In this document: positions 41,209 through 50,215 of the stretch, piece after piece
Position numbering within the stretch: position 1 is the stretch's first letter
Layout of the letters: every line of letters begins with the position of its first letter
Source of the DNA: Phycisphaeraceae bacterium
GTDB lineage: Bacteria; Planctomycetota; Phycisphaerae; Phycisphaerales; UBA1924
Direction of reading: 5' to 3'
DNA length: 64,000 bases
NCBI GenBank assembly: GCA_019636615.1
Contig: JAHBXF010000002.1
Location: 1,676,001-1,740,000, forward strand
Notes under the pieces: generated by a model
Seen by the model: only the letters and a program-made list of their open reading frames with translations
The model's database searches: none
Told to the model about the DNA's origin: nothing
Position numbers and translations under genes: made by a program

Positions 41209-41769
41209 GTGTACCGCGACATCGAACGCGTGCTGGTAGGCCGGGAAGCGATCGCCCAGAGGGTGATTGAGCTTGGCGCGCGCATCGCCGCGGACCTTGA
41301 AGCCGCGCTGGGCTCGCTGGCGGAGACCGAGGGGCGGATCGTGATCATCCCCGTGCTGACGGGGAGTGTGGTCTTCACGGCGGACCTCATCCGCTGCCTG
41401 CCGATGAAACTGAGCCTGGAACTGGTGGCGGTGTCGAGTTATCCCGGCAAGAGCATCGAGAGCAAGGGCGTGTGCATGCGGGGCGACCTGCCCGCCAACC
41501 TCGAAGGCAAGCACGTGCTCATTGTGGACGACATTCTTGATTCCGGGCAGACGCTTGATGTGCTCAAGCGACTCGTGAACGAGCAGCGCCCCGCGAGTGT
41601 GCGGCTGTGCGTGCTGCTGCGCAAGCCCGGCAAGGCGAAGGTGGAACTGCTGCCCGAGTATGTGGGGTTTGATATCCCCGATGAGTTCGTGGTTGGGTAC
41701 GGGCTCGACTACGACGGGTTTTACCGCAACTTGCCAGAGATCGCGACGCTGAGGCCCGAGGCACGGTGA
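41209..41769 (+). CDS. hpt: Hypoxanthine phosphoribosyltransferase
   Basis: A 186-residue purine-salvage enzyme joining hypoxanthine or guanine to PRPP. The N-terminal half has VLTGSVVFTADLIR, the PRPP loop is HVLIVDDILDSGQTL, and the purine-binding FDIPDEFVVGYGLDYDGFYRNLPEI is complete. GTG 41209 is assumed because the family starts about there; no good ribosome site is seen, and a longer start at 41110 is in frame. The gene overlaps the PH-CoaE fusion gene by four bases (GTGA), so the two are translationally coupled. Confidence 0.93.
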   Translation: MYRDIERVLVGREAIAQRVIELGARIAADLEAALGSLAETEGRIVIIPVLTGSVVFTADLIRCLPMKLSLELVAVSSYPGKSIESKGVCMRGDLPANLEGKHVLIVDDILDSGQTLDVLKRLVNEQRPASVRLCVLLRKPGKAKVELLPEYVGFDIPDEFVVGYGLDYDGFYRNLPEIATLRPEAR

Positions 41770-42971
41770 AGGTACGTATGCCGCCCCAGACACAGCCAAC
41801 ACCACGGGCGAATAGCGGCGGGGCTGCGGCGGTGAAGCCCACGCACCGGGTATCGCTGCGGGTGCGCCCGTCGGTGCTCTCGGTGCCGCTGCGGAGCCTG
41901 CGCCCGCTCGTGCTCACGGGGGTGGTTCTCGCGGCGTACTGGGTGTGGGGCGCTGCGGCTGTGAGTGCACTGGAGCCGTTGGGGGCCGGGTTTGTTGTGG
42001 GGTGGGCGGCGCTGGCGGTGGCCGTGTGGTGCGCGGCGCGCGTGGGCTATGAACTGCTGCTGCGCTGGTCGCGGGTGTACACGATTGAAGCAGATGACGT
42101 CACGGCGACCTCGGGCGTGCTGCACCGCACCAAGGCCCAGGTGCCGCTGAGGAACGTGCAGCAGGTGATCGTGGACAAAACGCTGGGCGAGCGGCTGCTG
42201 GGCCTTGGCACGGTGCTCATCAGCAGCGCGGGGTCGCAGCGGATCGATGTCGCGTGGGTGATGGTGCGACGCCCCGACGCGCTGGTGGAGCGGGTGCGGG
42301 CCGCGGTGGGCGCGGCCCGGCCGATGCCGGTGTGGCTTGTCGAGCCGCCGGGAACACGGGTCAGGCCCGTGGTGATCGGGCTTGTCGGGGGAATCGGCGC
42401 GGGCAAAAGCACCGCGGCTCAGATCCTGGGTGATCTGGGCTGCCTGGTGGTTGATGCAGACCGTGACTCGCGTGCCGCGCTCGACCGCGCAGAGGTGCGC
42501 GGCATGCTCGTTCGCTGGTGGGGGCCCAAGGTGCTGACGGCGGAAGGGCTCATCGATCGCAAGAAAGTGGCCGAGATCGTCTTCGCAGACCCGATGGAGC
42601 GCAACCGGCTCGAATCGCTGGTTCACCCGATTGTGAAGGCAGACCGGGGCGCCCTGGTGAAACGCGCGGCCGAGGAAGGAAGACCCGGCGTGGTGATCGA
42701 CGCGCCCCTGCTCTTTGAGGCGGGGTCGCATCAAGACTGCGACGCGGTCTTCTTTGTTGATTGCCCCCGAGACATCCGGCTGGCCCGCGTCGCCAGGCGC
42801 GGCTGGGACAGCGATGAACTCGACCGGCGCGAGGCGGCCCAGATGCCGCTGGATGAAAAGCGGGCAAAGGCCGATGAGGTTCTGGTGAATGACGGTGATA
42901 TCGCGGCCTTGCGGGAGAGGCTCCGTGCGGCGCTGGAGAAGTGGCGGGAGCGAGTTTCAGGGCGGGCTTGA
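41766..42971 (+). CDS. coaE: Membrane PH domain (bPH_2/YdbT-like) fused to dephospho-CoA kinase
   Basis: A 401-residue single frame with two parts. Residues 30-185 hold two membrane helices (about 47-68 and 73-96) and then a bacterial PH domain: YTIEADDVTATSGVL, VPLRNVQQVIVDKTLGERLLGLGTV (125-150) are the typical DUF304/YdbT pattern. Residues 202-395 are a complete dephospho-CoA kinase: P-loop GLVGGIGAGKST (205-216), LVVDADRDSR, VIDAPLLFEAG and ADEVLVNDGD. CoaE makes CoA from dephospho-CoA in the last step of CoA synthesis; here it appears to be tethered to the membrane. The start is GTG 41766, overlapping hpt, or ATG 41778 preceded by AAGG. No frame break is seen between the parts. Confidence 0.9.
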   Translation: MKVRMPPQTQPTPRANSGGAAAVKPTHRVSLRVRPSVLSVPLRSLRPLVLTGVVLAAYWVWGAAAVSALEPLGAGFVVGWAALAVAVWCAARVGYELLLRWSRVYTIEADDVTATSGVLHRTKAQVPLRNVQQVIVDKTLGERLLGLGTVLISSAGSQRIDVAWVMVRRPDALVERVRAAVGAARPMPVWLVEPPGTRVRPVVIGLVGGIGAGKSTAAQILGDLGCLVVDADRDSRAALDRAEVRGMLVRWWGPKVLTAEGLIDRKKVAEIVFADPMERNRLESLVHPIVKADRGALVKRAAEEGRPGVVIDAPLLFEAGSHQDCDAVFFVDCPRDIRLARVARRGWDSDELDRREAAQMPLDEKRAKADEVLVNDGDIAALRERLRAALEKWRERVSGRA

Positions 42972-42992
42972 CAATCGGTACATGGCTATACT
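42968..42992 (+). promoter_or_regulatory. Promoter-like boxes before rho, with short spacing
   Basis: A perfect TTGACA (42968-42973), overlapping the coaE stop codon, is followed by TATACT (42987-42992). The spacer is only 13 bases instead of 16-18, so the pair may not work as such; TATACT could act with another -35. Confidence 0.3.
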
Positions 42993-43373
42993 CTTTGTGC
43001 CGAGAGGCTTTCGCGATGCGCTCAACCGCCGGACGCGGGGGGTTGCCGTCGCCGGGGTGCTGCGGCTCTCTGATAGAGAAGGAAGGTACTTGACCCCTTG
43101 CCCGGAGCGGCACGACGCCGCGGGGGTTGCGACGGTCCGGGGCTTCACGCTTTGACATCACGAGGAACCGCCAGGCCGGGCATGGTCCGGTCAGCACCCT
43201 TGCACCGCCGGCTTGTGAAGGCGGCGGAGGGTGTGCGAAAAACGATCCCCCTTCGTTCAAGACAGCGCCGCACGCCGGTTCACGGCGCAGCGGCTTTCCG
43301 GGGCAATGCTCCGCGTTTCATCTGGTGGTGCCCGTGCATCACCTCATACACACACGAGAACAGCAGAACACGC
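42993..43373 (+). other. Long leader region of rho
   Basis: About 380 bases between coaE and rho with no supported gene; a 58-codon frame from ATG 42982 has no recognisable features. A long untranslated leader is common for rho genes, which often control their own expression by termination. That use here is inferred. Confidence 0.5.
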
Positions 43374-45362
43374 ATGGCCAAGAGCACCAACGCGAGCGAT
43401 GATTCGAAGCAGTCTAAATCCGCAGGAGAAGTGGGCGCCCGCGCGACCCGGCCCCGCGTGAAGCGGGAGGCGGCCGCGGCGACCGCCACCGCGGCCCCAG
43501 CGAGCCCCGTGGCCCGAGCGGACCTCTCTCCCGTGGGTCGGGCCGAACCGGCCCGCACGGTAGAAGTGAAGAAAGCACCGCCCGCGGAGCCCCGCCCCGC
43601 CGAGTCGCGCGCCGCCGAGAGCCGCCCCATCCCCGAGAACCGCGGCGAAGAGAGACCCCCAAGGCAAGAGCGTCATGGCGGCGAGCGCCAGCAGAGCGGC
43701 GACGGCGAGCGTGGTCATCAGGGCCAGTCGGGCACGCAGAGCGAACGACGCCACCAGAACGAAGAACGCCCGCAGAACAACCCCGGCCAGGGGAACGGCG
43801 GCCAGCAGGGTGGCGGCCATCAAAGCCAGGGACAAAGCCAAGGCCACAACCAGGGGCACGGGGGCCAGCAGCGGTTCTTCCCGGGTGGAGGCGGAGGGGG
43901 TGGTGACGGCGGCGAAGGCCGGTTCGGTCGCCGCAAGAAGAAACGCCGCAAGGGCGGCATGGGCGGCATGGGCGGAGCGATGGGCGGCGGCGGCGCCCCT
44001 CAGGTGCGCAACTTTGAACTTCCTACCGACGAAGAACTGGAGCGCGAGGCGGCGGAACTCGAGCGTGTGATCGCGCAGACAGACCCCAAGACCATGCATT
44101 CGGTGAGCATCGCCGAACTCCAGCAGATGGACGTGGCCGACCTGCACAAGGCCGCGGAACGCGAAGGATTTACCGACTATCAGCAACTGAGCAAGCACGA
44201 CCTGATCTTCAAGATCCTCAAAGCCCAGGCCGCCAAGCAAGGCCTGATGATCGGCGAGGGCTCGATGGAGATCATGCCCGATGGGTTCGGGTTCATGCGC
44301 AGTTCAGACCAGTCCTATCTGCCCGGGCCGGACGATATCTACGTCTCGCCGCTGCAGATCCGTCGCTTTGGCCTCAAGCGCGGCATGGTGGTGCGCGGCA
44401 TCGTGCGCCCGCCCAAGGAGGCCGAGCGGTATTTCGCGCTGCTCCGCGTCGACAAGATCAACGGACGGGATCCATCCAAGGCGCACGAACTGCGCAACTT
44501 TGAAGACCTCACCCCGTTGCACCCCGAGAAGCGGTTTGTGCTCGAAACCACCCCCGACGAGATCGAGTGCCGCATCATCGACCTGGTGACGCCCATCGGC
44601 AAGGGGCAGCGCATGCTGATCGTGGCCCCCCCGCGCACCGGCAAAACGGTTCTCATGCAGAAGATGACACGGGCGATCACGAAGAACTACCCGGAGGTGA
44701 AGATCATCGTGCTGCTTGTGGACGAGCGGCCCGAGGAAGTGACCGACTTCAAGCGAAACTGCCACGGGCCCAACGTGGAAGTGGTCGCCAGCACCTTCGA
44801 CGAGAACACAGGGCGGCACGTGCAGGTGGCCGAGATGGTTATCGAGAAGGCGCGCCGCATGGTTGAGTTCGGCGACGATGTCGTCATTCTGCTCGATTCC
44901 ATCACCCGCCTGGCCAGGGCCTACAACGCCGAGATGCCCCATTCCGGCAAGATCATGTCCGGCGGCCTCGACAGCAACGCCCTCCAGCGGCCCAAAAAGT
45001 TCTTCGGGTCGGCACGCGCGATCGAGCGCGGCGGCAGCCTGACGCTCATCGGCACCGCGCTGGTCGATACCGGCTCCAAGATGGACGAGGTGATCTTCGA
45101 AGAGTTCAAGGGCACGGGCAACAGCGAACTTCACCTCGACCGCAAACTCGTCGAGAAACGCATCTGGCCGGCCATCGACGTGGCCGCCTCGGGCACCCGA
45201 CGCGAAGAACTGCTGCTCGACCCCAAAGAACTCGAACTCGTCTACCGCCTGCGCAAGGTCCTCTCTGACATGAACGTCGTTGAGGCCATGGAGTTGATGA
45301 AGTCCCGCTTGAAGAAGTTCAAGACCAACGCCGAGTTCCTCATCAACATGGCCATGGGCTGA
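43374..45362 (+). CDS. rho: Transcription termination factor Rho with long disordered N-terminus
   Basis: A 662-residue Rho. Residues 1-210 are a low-complexity extension: first Ala/Pro/Arg-rich, then Gln/Gly/His-rich (about 104-170), then a Gly run, a basic patch [10 protein letters not shown] (186-195) and MGG repeats. The normal Rho follows: the Rho_N helix bundle (about 243-290), the cold-shock RNA-binding fold with DGFGFMRS (303-310), and the RecA-like motor with P-loop APPRTGKT (418-425), the [14 protein letters not shown] segment and the Q/R-loops. The ATG at 43374 is chosen as the first Met before the extension; no strong ribosome site is present. Such Rho extensions are known in other phyla and can bind RNA and drive condensation. 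Confidence 0.96.
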   Translation: MAKSTNASDDSKQSKSAGEVGARATRPRVKREAAAATATAAPASPVARADLSPVGRAEPARTVEVKKAPPAEPRPAESRAAESRPIPENRGEERPPRQERHGGERQQSGDGERGHQGQSGTQSERRHQNEERPQNNPGQGNGGQQGGGHQSQGQSQGHNQGHGGQQRFFPGGGGGGGDGGEGRFGRRKKKRRKGGMGGMGGAMGGGGAPQVRNFELPTDEELEREAAELERVIAQTDPKTMHSVSIAELQQMDVADLHKAAEREGFTDYQQLSKHDLIFKILKAQAAKQGLMIGEGSMEIMPDGFGFMRSSDQSYLPGPDDIYVSPLQIRRFGLKRGMVVRGIVRPPKEAERYFALLRVDKINGRDPSKAHELRNFEDLTPLHPEKRFVLETTPDEIECRIIDLVTPIGKGQRMLIVAPPRTGKTVLMQKMTRAITKNYPEVKIIVLLVDERPEEVTDFKRNCHGPNVEVVASTFDENTGRHVQVAEMVIEKARRMVEFGDDVVILLDSITRLARAYNAEMPHSGKIMSGGLDSNALQRPKKFFGSARAIERGGSLTLIGTALVDTGSKMDEVIFEEFKGTGNSELHLDRKLVEKRIWPAIDVAASGTRREELLLDPKELELVYRLRKVLSDMNVVEAMELMKSRLKKFKTNAEFLINMAMG

Positions 45363-45575
45363 CCTCTCCACCCGCCGGCATCTGCACTGCCGGAATGCCT
45401 CCCCCCCGGGGCGGGTGACGGCGCGGCGTTGAAAGAGCGGGTTGTGCGTCCGCCCGGGCGTATGCTCATGGCGGGCCGAGCCGATGTACTCTCGGGCACA
45501 GGCCGCAACGATCAGCGGGAGAACCAGCCGGGCGGGCCGCCCGATTGGGTGGTCCAGCCACAGGGAGCAGCACGA

Positions 45576-48182
45576 GTGACATTGCCAGCGACTCAGTTCG
45601 TACCGCAGGAACGCTTGGTCACGCACCGCCGGGCTCGTGCGCGGCCGGTCTCGCTGTTGGCGGGTGGCCTGCTGTTCGTGGCCTCGGCGGCTGGGCTCGC
45701 GCTGGGCGCTGCCCCATTCGTTCCTGCTCAGGCCGCCGCGACATCGCAGCCTTCAGATGATCTGACCGAATCTACCCGCAGGGCGATCGCCGATGCGTTG
45801 TGGCGCGTGGCCCTGCTCGACATCCGTGTGCGCACCGAACCGCAGGCGGCGGACTACGCCGCGGCGGGCATGCTGATGGAGTTGGCCCAGCGTTACGCCC
45901 CCGGTGATCTTGAGTTGCTGCACCGGCGTGCCGAGGCCGCGTGGGGCGAGGGCGAGAGCGGCCTGCTGGAACAGATCACGGCGCAGATCGTACGTGCCGA
46001 CCCGTCCGACACGGTCGCGCAGTTGCGGCTCATCTCCTCCAGGCTCAGCAGATTGCAGACGATCGAGGCCCGCCTCGCGATGTACGACCAGTTTCTGGGT
46101 TCGCGGGGCGAGCAGCTCGACGCGTCGCTGCGGAGCCGCCTGGCGCTCGACTCGGCCCTGCTGCTTCGAGAGCACGGAGACGAGCGGGGGTTCCTCGACA
46201 GGCTCAAGCAGGCGTTGAGGCTTGATGCGACAAACAAGGAAGCCGCGCTCCTGGCCTTGAACTTTTACAGCCAGCGCGTCGACGACCCCTTCGGCCGGCT
46301 GGAACTGCAGTCAAACCTGTTGTACGCTGATCCGCTCGACCCCAACGTGCACTTCATGATCTCGGGCGAACTGGCCGGGCTCGGCGCGTTCGTCGAGGCC
46401 CGCCGATTCCACCGCATCGCGCAGCGCATTCTTCTGGCCGCGGGCGCTCAACTCTCGCCGGTACGCCAGGGCGAGGCCCTCGTGCTCGACTGGATGGTCG
46501 AGGGCGCGAGAAGGCCGATGGAACTGGTCATCGGAAAACTCGAGATGGAGCGGAGCCTCGTGCTGAGGCAGCGTCGTGAACTGCTGGGCGAAGAGAGCGA
46601 CGGCGCGCGGGCGCGTCTTTCAACGCTTCCCCGCCCCGAAGATGTCCTGCTTACCCCCGAATATGAGGAAGTGCGTTCTTCTGCCGCCCTGGCCCTTGGA
46701 GACCGTGCATCGCTGGCCGCCTCGATGGAAGACATGGCGCGGTTTCTCCGGGGCTATGTCGAAGATCTCACGGCCGTCAACACCCGCCCCGCGGGCATGA
46801 CCGAGGCCCAGGCACGCGGGATGATCGACGATGCAACCCTGCGCCTGTGCATCTGGCGGCTCTTCACGGGCATCGATGTCGATGCCGCCTTGCGGGAGAT
46901 GCAGGACCTCGTCGCCCAACTCGACGAAACCTCGGAGGTGCGGCGTGCGCTGCGCGCGTGGGAAGCCCTCCGCACCAACCAACCCGAACTCGCCTACGAC
47001 ATCTCCCTGATGCCCGGCGTCAAGACCCAGTGGATCGACCTCGCCGGCGCCGAAGCCCTCGACCGGCTCGGGCGAGCCGCGGAATCGATCGCCGCCTTCG
47101 AGAAATCTGCTCACGAGAACCCGCTGACCATCCTCAGCGCCTACGCCTATGACCGCGCCGCGCAGGTGCGCGGCGGACGTCGCGAACCCGGCGACCTTCT
47201 CACCGCCGACGCACGCCGTGCCGCGGCCTTTGCCCGAACGGTGCCCGCCTGGATCGACACGATGGTCGACCAACCAAGGCATTTCCAGCAGGTCTCGGCC
47301 GACTCGGGCCCGCAGGCTCGCGCATCGCTGGAACGCGCGACCGTCACCCTGACGCTACGCAACGTCAGCCCCATTCCCATGGCCATGGGCTCGAACAAGC
47401 CGATCAACACCCGCTTCCTCTTCAATCCGAAACTCGAAACAAACCTCTACGACACCAACTTTCTCGCCGAGGCCGAAGTCTTCGACCTCTCTCGCCGTTT
47501 CCGGTTGATGCCCGGCGAGCAGGTTTCATTCACCCTCTGGCCCGAGGGCGGGCTGGTCGGGCTCCTCGCGCAGCAGGCTTCTTCCGCGCCCACACGGCTG
47601 CGATGGCGCATCCTGCAGGGGTTTGAAACGCGCGGCGGCATGAAAGACCGCGGCGTTGCGTCTGTTGAGATCAACACCAGCACCCAGGCCAGGGACGCGC
47701 TGCTCGAAGCAAGAATCCCCGCCGATTCCATGGCCGAACGGCTCGCACAACTCACACCCGCCAGCGCGGTGCCGCTGCTCGCCGGGGCAAGGGCCCTCGT
47801 CCTCGCCCCCGCCAGAGATGGCTTTGTCGACCCCGGCAAGGCTCAGGTCGCTGAAGCGATGAGCAGGAACTACCCGGGATGGCCAAAGGATGTCCGCCTT
47901 CTCGTGGTGGCGATGATGCCCCCCTCCGGCACCGTCGCCGAACTCCGCGGGCTTGACGATGCCATCAGAGCCGATACCGACCCCGATGTCGCCATGATGG
48001 CCATCTTCACCCGCGCGTTCGAATCGAATGATCCGCTCCTCGATCGCGGCACAGACGAGAACGCACCCCCCGCTGTTGCTCGGGCGGCATACCTCCAGAA
48101 GCAGCGCATCGAGCGTGGCGGCCCCATCTACGCCCGCGACGGCATCTCGACGCTCGTCGGTGGCGTGGGCGGCCGCCGCTGA
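45576..48182 (+). CDS. Large secreted or membrane-anchored helical repeat protein
   Basis: A protein of about 868 residues. A hydrophobic segment (about 24-48, SLLAGGLLFVASAAGLALGAA) after a basic stretch is a signal peptide or anchor. Most of the rest (60-580) is helical with TPR-like spacing, for instance AGMLMELAQRYAPGDLELLHRRAEAAW. From about 600 on there is a mixed part with VTLTLRNVSPIPMAMG that looks like a beta-sandwich. No catalytic motif is seen and no family is recognised. GTG 45576 is assumed because GGGAG precedes it; an earlier ATG at 45462 is possible. It lies 213 bases after rho and 10 bases before the next membrane gene, so those two may be one operon. Confidence 0.7.
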   Translation: MTLPATQFVPQERLVTHRRARARPVSLLAGGLLFVASAAGLALGAAPFVPAQAAATSQPSDDLTESTRRAIADALWRVALLDIRVRTEPQAADYAAAGMLMELAQRYAPGDLELLHRRAEAAWGEGESGLLEQITAQIVRADPSDTVAQLRLISSRLSRLQTIEARLAMYDQFLGSRGEQLDASLRSRLALDSALLLREHGDERGFLDRLKQALRLDATNKEAALLALNFYSQRVDDPFGRLELQSNLLYADPLDPNVHFMISGELAGLGAFVEARRFHRIAQRILLAAGAQLSPVRQGEALVLDWMVEGARRPMELVIGKLEMERSLVLRQRRELLGEESDGARARLSTLPRPEDVLLTPEYEEVRSSAALALGDRASLAASMEDMARFLRGYVEDLTAVNTRPAGMTEAQARGMIDDATLRLCIWRLFTGIDVDAALREMQDLVAQLDETSEVRRALRAWEALRTNQPELAYDISLMPGVKTQWIDLAGAEALDRLGRAAESIAAFEKSAHENPLTILSAYAYDRAAQVRGGRREPGDLLTADARRAAAFARTVPAWIDTMVDQPRHFQQVSADSGPQARASLERATVTLTLRNVSPIPMAMGSNKPINTRFLFNPKLETNLYDTNFLAEAEVFDLSRRFRLMPGEQVSFTLWPEGGLVGLLAQQASSAPTRLRWRILQGFETRGGMKDRGVASVEINTSTQARDALLEARIPADSMAERLAQLTPASAVPLLAGARALVLAPARDGFVDPGKAQVAEAMSRNYPGWPKDVRLLVVAMMPPSGTVAELRGLDDAIRADTDPDVAMMAIFTRAFESNDPLLDRGTDENAPPAVARAAYLQKQRIERGGPIYARDGISTLVGGVGGRR

Positions 48183-48192
48183 AGACCTGCCC

Positions 48193-49128
48193 ATGATCAC
48201 GGGGCGTGAAACCTGGCGTTGGATCGGTTCCGCGGCGGGCCTCTCGCTCTTTGTGCTCGCCGTCTGGTTCGCGCTGCGTGAGCGAGACTCGCTCGCGCAC
48301 GCCGTTGAACAGGCCCGGGCCTCTCCATTCCTGCTCGCGGGGCTTGTGCTTCTCCCGTGCGCCAACTGGCTCTTGTCATCGCTCTCGCTCTGGATGCTCA
48401 CGCGTGCGTGCATCGGCGGCGAAAAACCGGGCGTGCCCCTGCGCCACATGACCGCCGCGGTCGGCGCCGCCTGGCTGCTCAACTACATCCCTGTCCGGCC
48501 GGGCCTCGTGGGCCGCATCGCGCTGCACAAAGTGGTGCACAAGGTGCCTGTCATGGTTTCGGTTCGCGCCACGCTGATCAGCGCCGGGCTGGGGGTGATC
48601 GCGGTCGTTGTCTTCATCTTTGCCGCCGCGTGCGCCGCCAGGCTCGCCGCCTCGCAACCGGGCGGCGCTGTGGGCGCGGGTGTGCTCGTCACGCTCCCCG
48701 CGGCCCTGGCGGGCGCGGGTGCGTTCCTGATGAAGGGGCCAAGCCTCCGGCGCGCCATGCTCGCCGCGCTCTGTGTGCGTTTCGCCGACATGGGCGTGTG
48801 GATGGCCCGGTACGCCCTGGCATTTGCCGCGGTCGGGCAGGGCCTCACGCTCTCGCAGACGGCGGCCATCGCCGCGGTGAGCCAGGCCGCCATGCTCACG
48901 CCGGTCGCGGGCAATGGCCTGGGGGTGCGTGAGTGGGTCATCCGCATCGCCGGCCCCGCCCTGCCCGCGTGGCTGGCCACCGGCGCGACGCTCTCATCGC
49001 AGGCTTCGCTGGCGGCGGATGTTGTCAACCGCGGCTGTGAAATCGTGGCTTCGCTGGTTGTCGGCCTGGTCTGCGCCGCGTGGCTCAGCAGGAACGCCTC
49101 TCGCGCCGCGCACAGCCCCGAGCCGTGA
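48193..49128 (+). CDS. Polytopic membrane protein, flippase-like (LPG synthase TM/UPF0104 type)
   Basis: A 311-residue integral membrane protein with about seven to eight helices. Segments ARASPFLLAGLVLLPCANWLL, NYIPVRPGLVGRIA and the late LTPVAGNGLGVREWV match the pattern of the lysylphosphatidylglycerol-synthase membrane domain family, whose stand-alone members are thought to move lipids. The Gly-x-Gly-x-Arg-Glu near the last helices is a typical mark of that group. Substrate cannot be told. ATG 48193 is the first good start, 10 bases after the preceding gene. Confidence 0.72.
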   Translation: MITGRETWRWIGSAAGLSLFVLAVWFALRERDSLAHAVEQARASPFLLAGLVLLPCANWLLSSLSLWMLTRACIGGEKPGVPLRHMTAAVGAAWLLNYIPVRPGLVGRIALHKVVHKVPVMVSVRATLISAGLGVIAVVVFIFAAACAARLAASQPGGAVGAGVLVTLPAALAGAGAFLMKGPSLRRAMLAALCVRFADMGVWMARYALAFAAVGQGLTLSQTAAIAAVSQAAMLTPVAGNGLGVREWVIRIAGPALPAWLATGATLSSQASLAADVVNRGCEIVASLVVGLVCAAWLSRNASRAAHSPEP

Positions 49129-49158
49129 CGCGGCCCGCACGCGCAATACCCTGAAAGC

Positions 49159-50184
49159 GTGTCTTGGATTCTCGCGGGCATCGACGAAGCCGGGTATGGC
49201 CCAACGCTGGGCCCGTTGTGTGTGGGCATGACGGTGTGGCGGGTGCGCGCCCCCGAGGATGCCCCCGCGCCCGATCTCTGGGGCCTGCTCGCCAAGGGGG
49301 TCTGCCGCGAGCCGGGCCGCGGGGGACGCGCGGATGCGCACGGGCGTATCGCCGTGGCCGATTCCAAAGCGCTCAAACTCTCGAACAGCGTGAAGTCCGC
49401 CCACCCGCTGGTGCACCTGGAGCGGGGCGTGCTGGGTTTCCTCCGCGTGCTGGGCCACGAACCCGCCGACGACACCTCCCTGGTTGAGGCTCTTGGCGGC
49501 ACCCTCCCGCGGCATGAGTGTTACCACACCACGCCCACGACTCTGCCTACGGGGGTGAACAAAGGCGAACTCTCGATCGCTACGGGCCTGGTCAGGGGCG
49601 CGTTGCAGGCCGCCGGGGTTGAACTTCTCGCGGCGCGGGTGAACATCATCGACGAAGCACGATTCAACGCGATCATCAGAGAAACCGGCAACAAGGCCGA
49701 GACCACCGCCGCCGCCGTCGGCGGCTTCCTTCGTGAAGCGTGGTCCGTCATCCCTCAACACCACGAGCGACTTGGGGTGGTGTGCGATCGGCTGGGCGGC
49801 AGGGCCGCCTACGCGGGGCTCATCGCCCGGGAAATGAGAACCATCGAGCCCGGCATCGAAGTTGACACGCTGGAAGAAGGCCCCGCCCGCAGCCGCTATC
49901 TCGTTCGCACCGCCGCGGGCAGGCGCGGCGGCGTTGCCTTTCTCACCGAAGGCGAGCAGCACCACCTCCCCGTGGCGCTCGCTTCCATGATCGCCAAGTA
50001 TGTCCGTGAGTTGATGATGCACCGCTTCAACGCGCACTGGTCAGCGGTGCACGCCCGAGCCCATCCGGGGCGTGCGCTGCGTGCGACCGCCGGTTACGCC
50101 CTCGACGCACGCCGCTGGCTCAACGAAGTCGGCCCTGATGTCTTCCCGCCCCACGAGCGTGCCCAACTGGTGCGGACCGCGTGA
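49159..50184 (+). CDS. Divergent RNase HII-like protein
   Basis: A 341-residue protein, longer than usual RNase HII (about 200-250). It starts with GIDEAGYGPTLGPL, which matches the RNase HII motif GIDEAGRGPxxGP except that the central Arg of the GRG loop is Tyr. VADSKALKLS matches the DSKKL motif, and ASMIAKYVRELMM matches the late AS-x-x-AK-x-x-R helix. A central insert (about 85-150) is not recognised. The acidic residues Asp-Glu at 8-9 and others are kept, so nuclease activity on RNA-DNA hybrids is plausible, but specificity may differ. Translation starts at GTG 49159. It leads a same-strand run into ribD. Confidence 0.75.
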   Translation: MSWILAGIDEAGYGPTLGPLCVGMTVWRVRAPEDAPAPDLWGLLAKGVCREPGRGGRADAHGRIAVADSKALKLSNSVKSAHPLVHLERGVLGFLRVLGHEPADDTSLVEALGGTLPRHECYHTTPTTLPTGVNKGELSIATGLVRGALQAAGVELLAARVNIIDEARFNAIIRETGNKAETTAAAVGGFLREAWSVIPQHHERLGVVCDRLGGRAAYAGLIAREMRTIEPGIEVDTLEEGPARSRYLVRTAAGRRGGVAFLTEGEQHHLPVALASMIAKYVRELMMHRFNAHWSAVHARAHPGRALRATAGYALDARRWLNEVGPDVFPPHERAQLVRTA

Positions 50185-50215
50185 CCCCGCGGGAAGGTAC
50201 TACCTTGTGAGACCG

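Noticed and set aside
42982..43155. A 57-codon frame before rho
   Set aside because: No ribosome site or recognisable features; the region is better seen as the rho leader.
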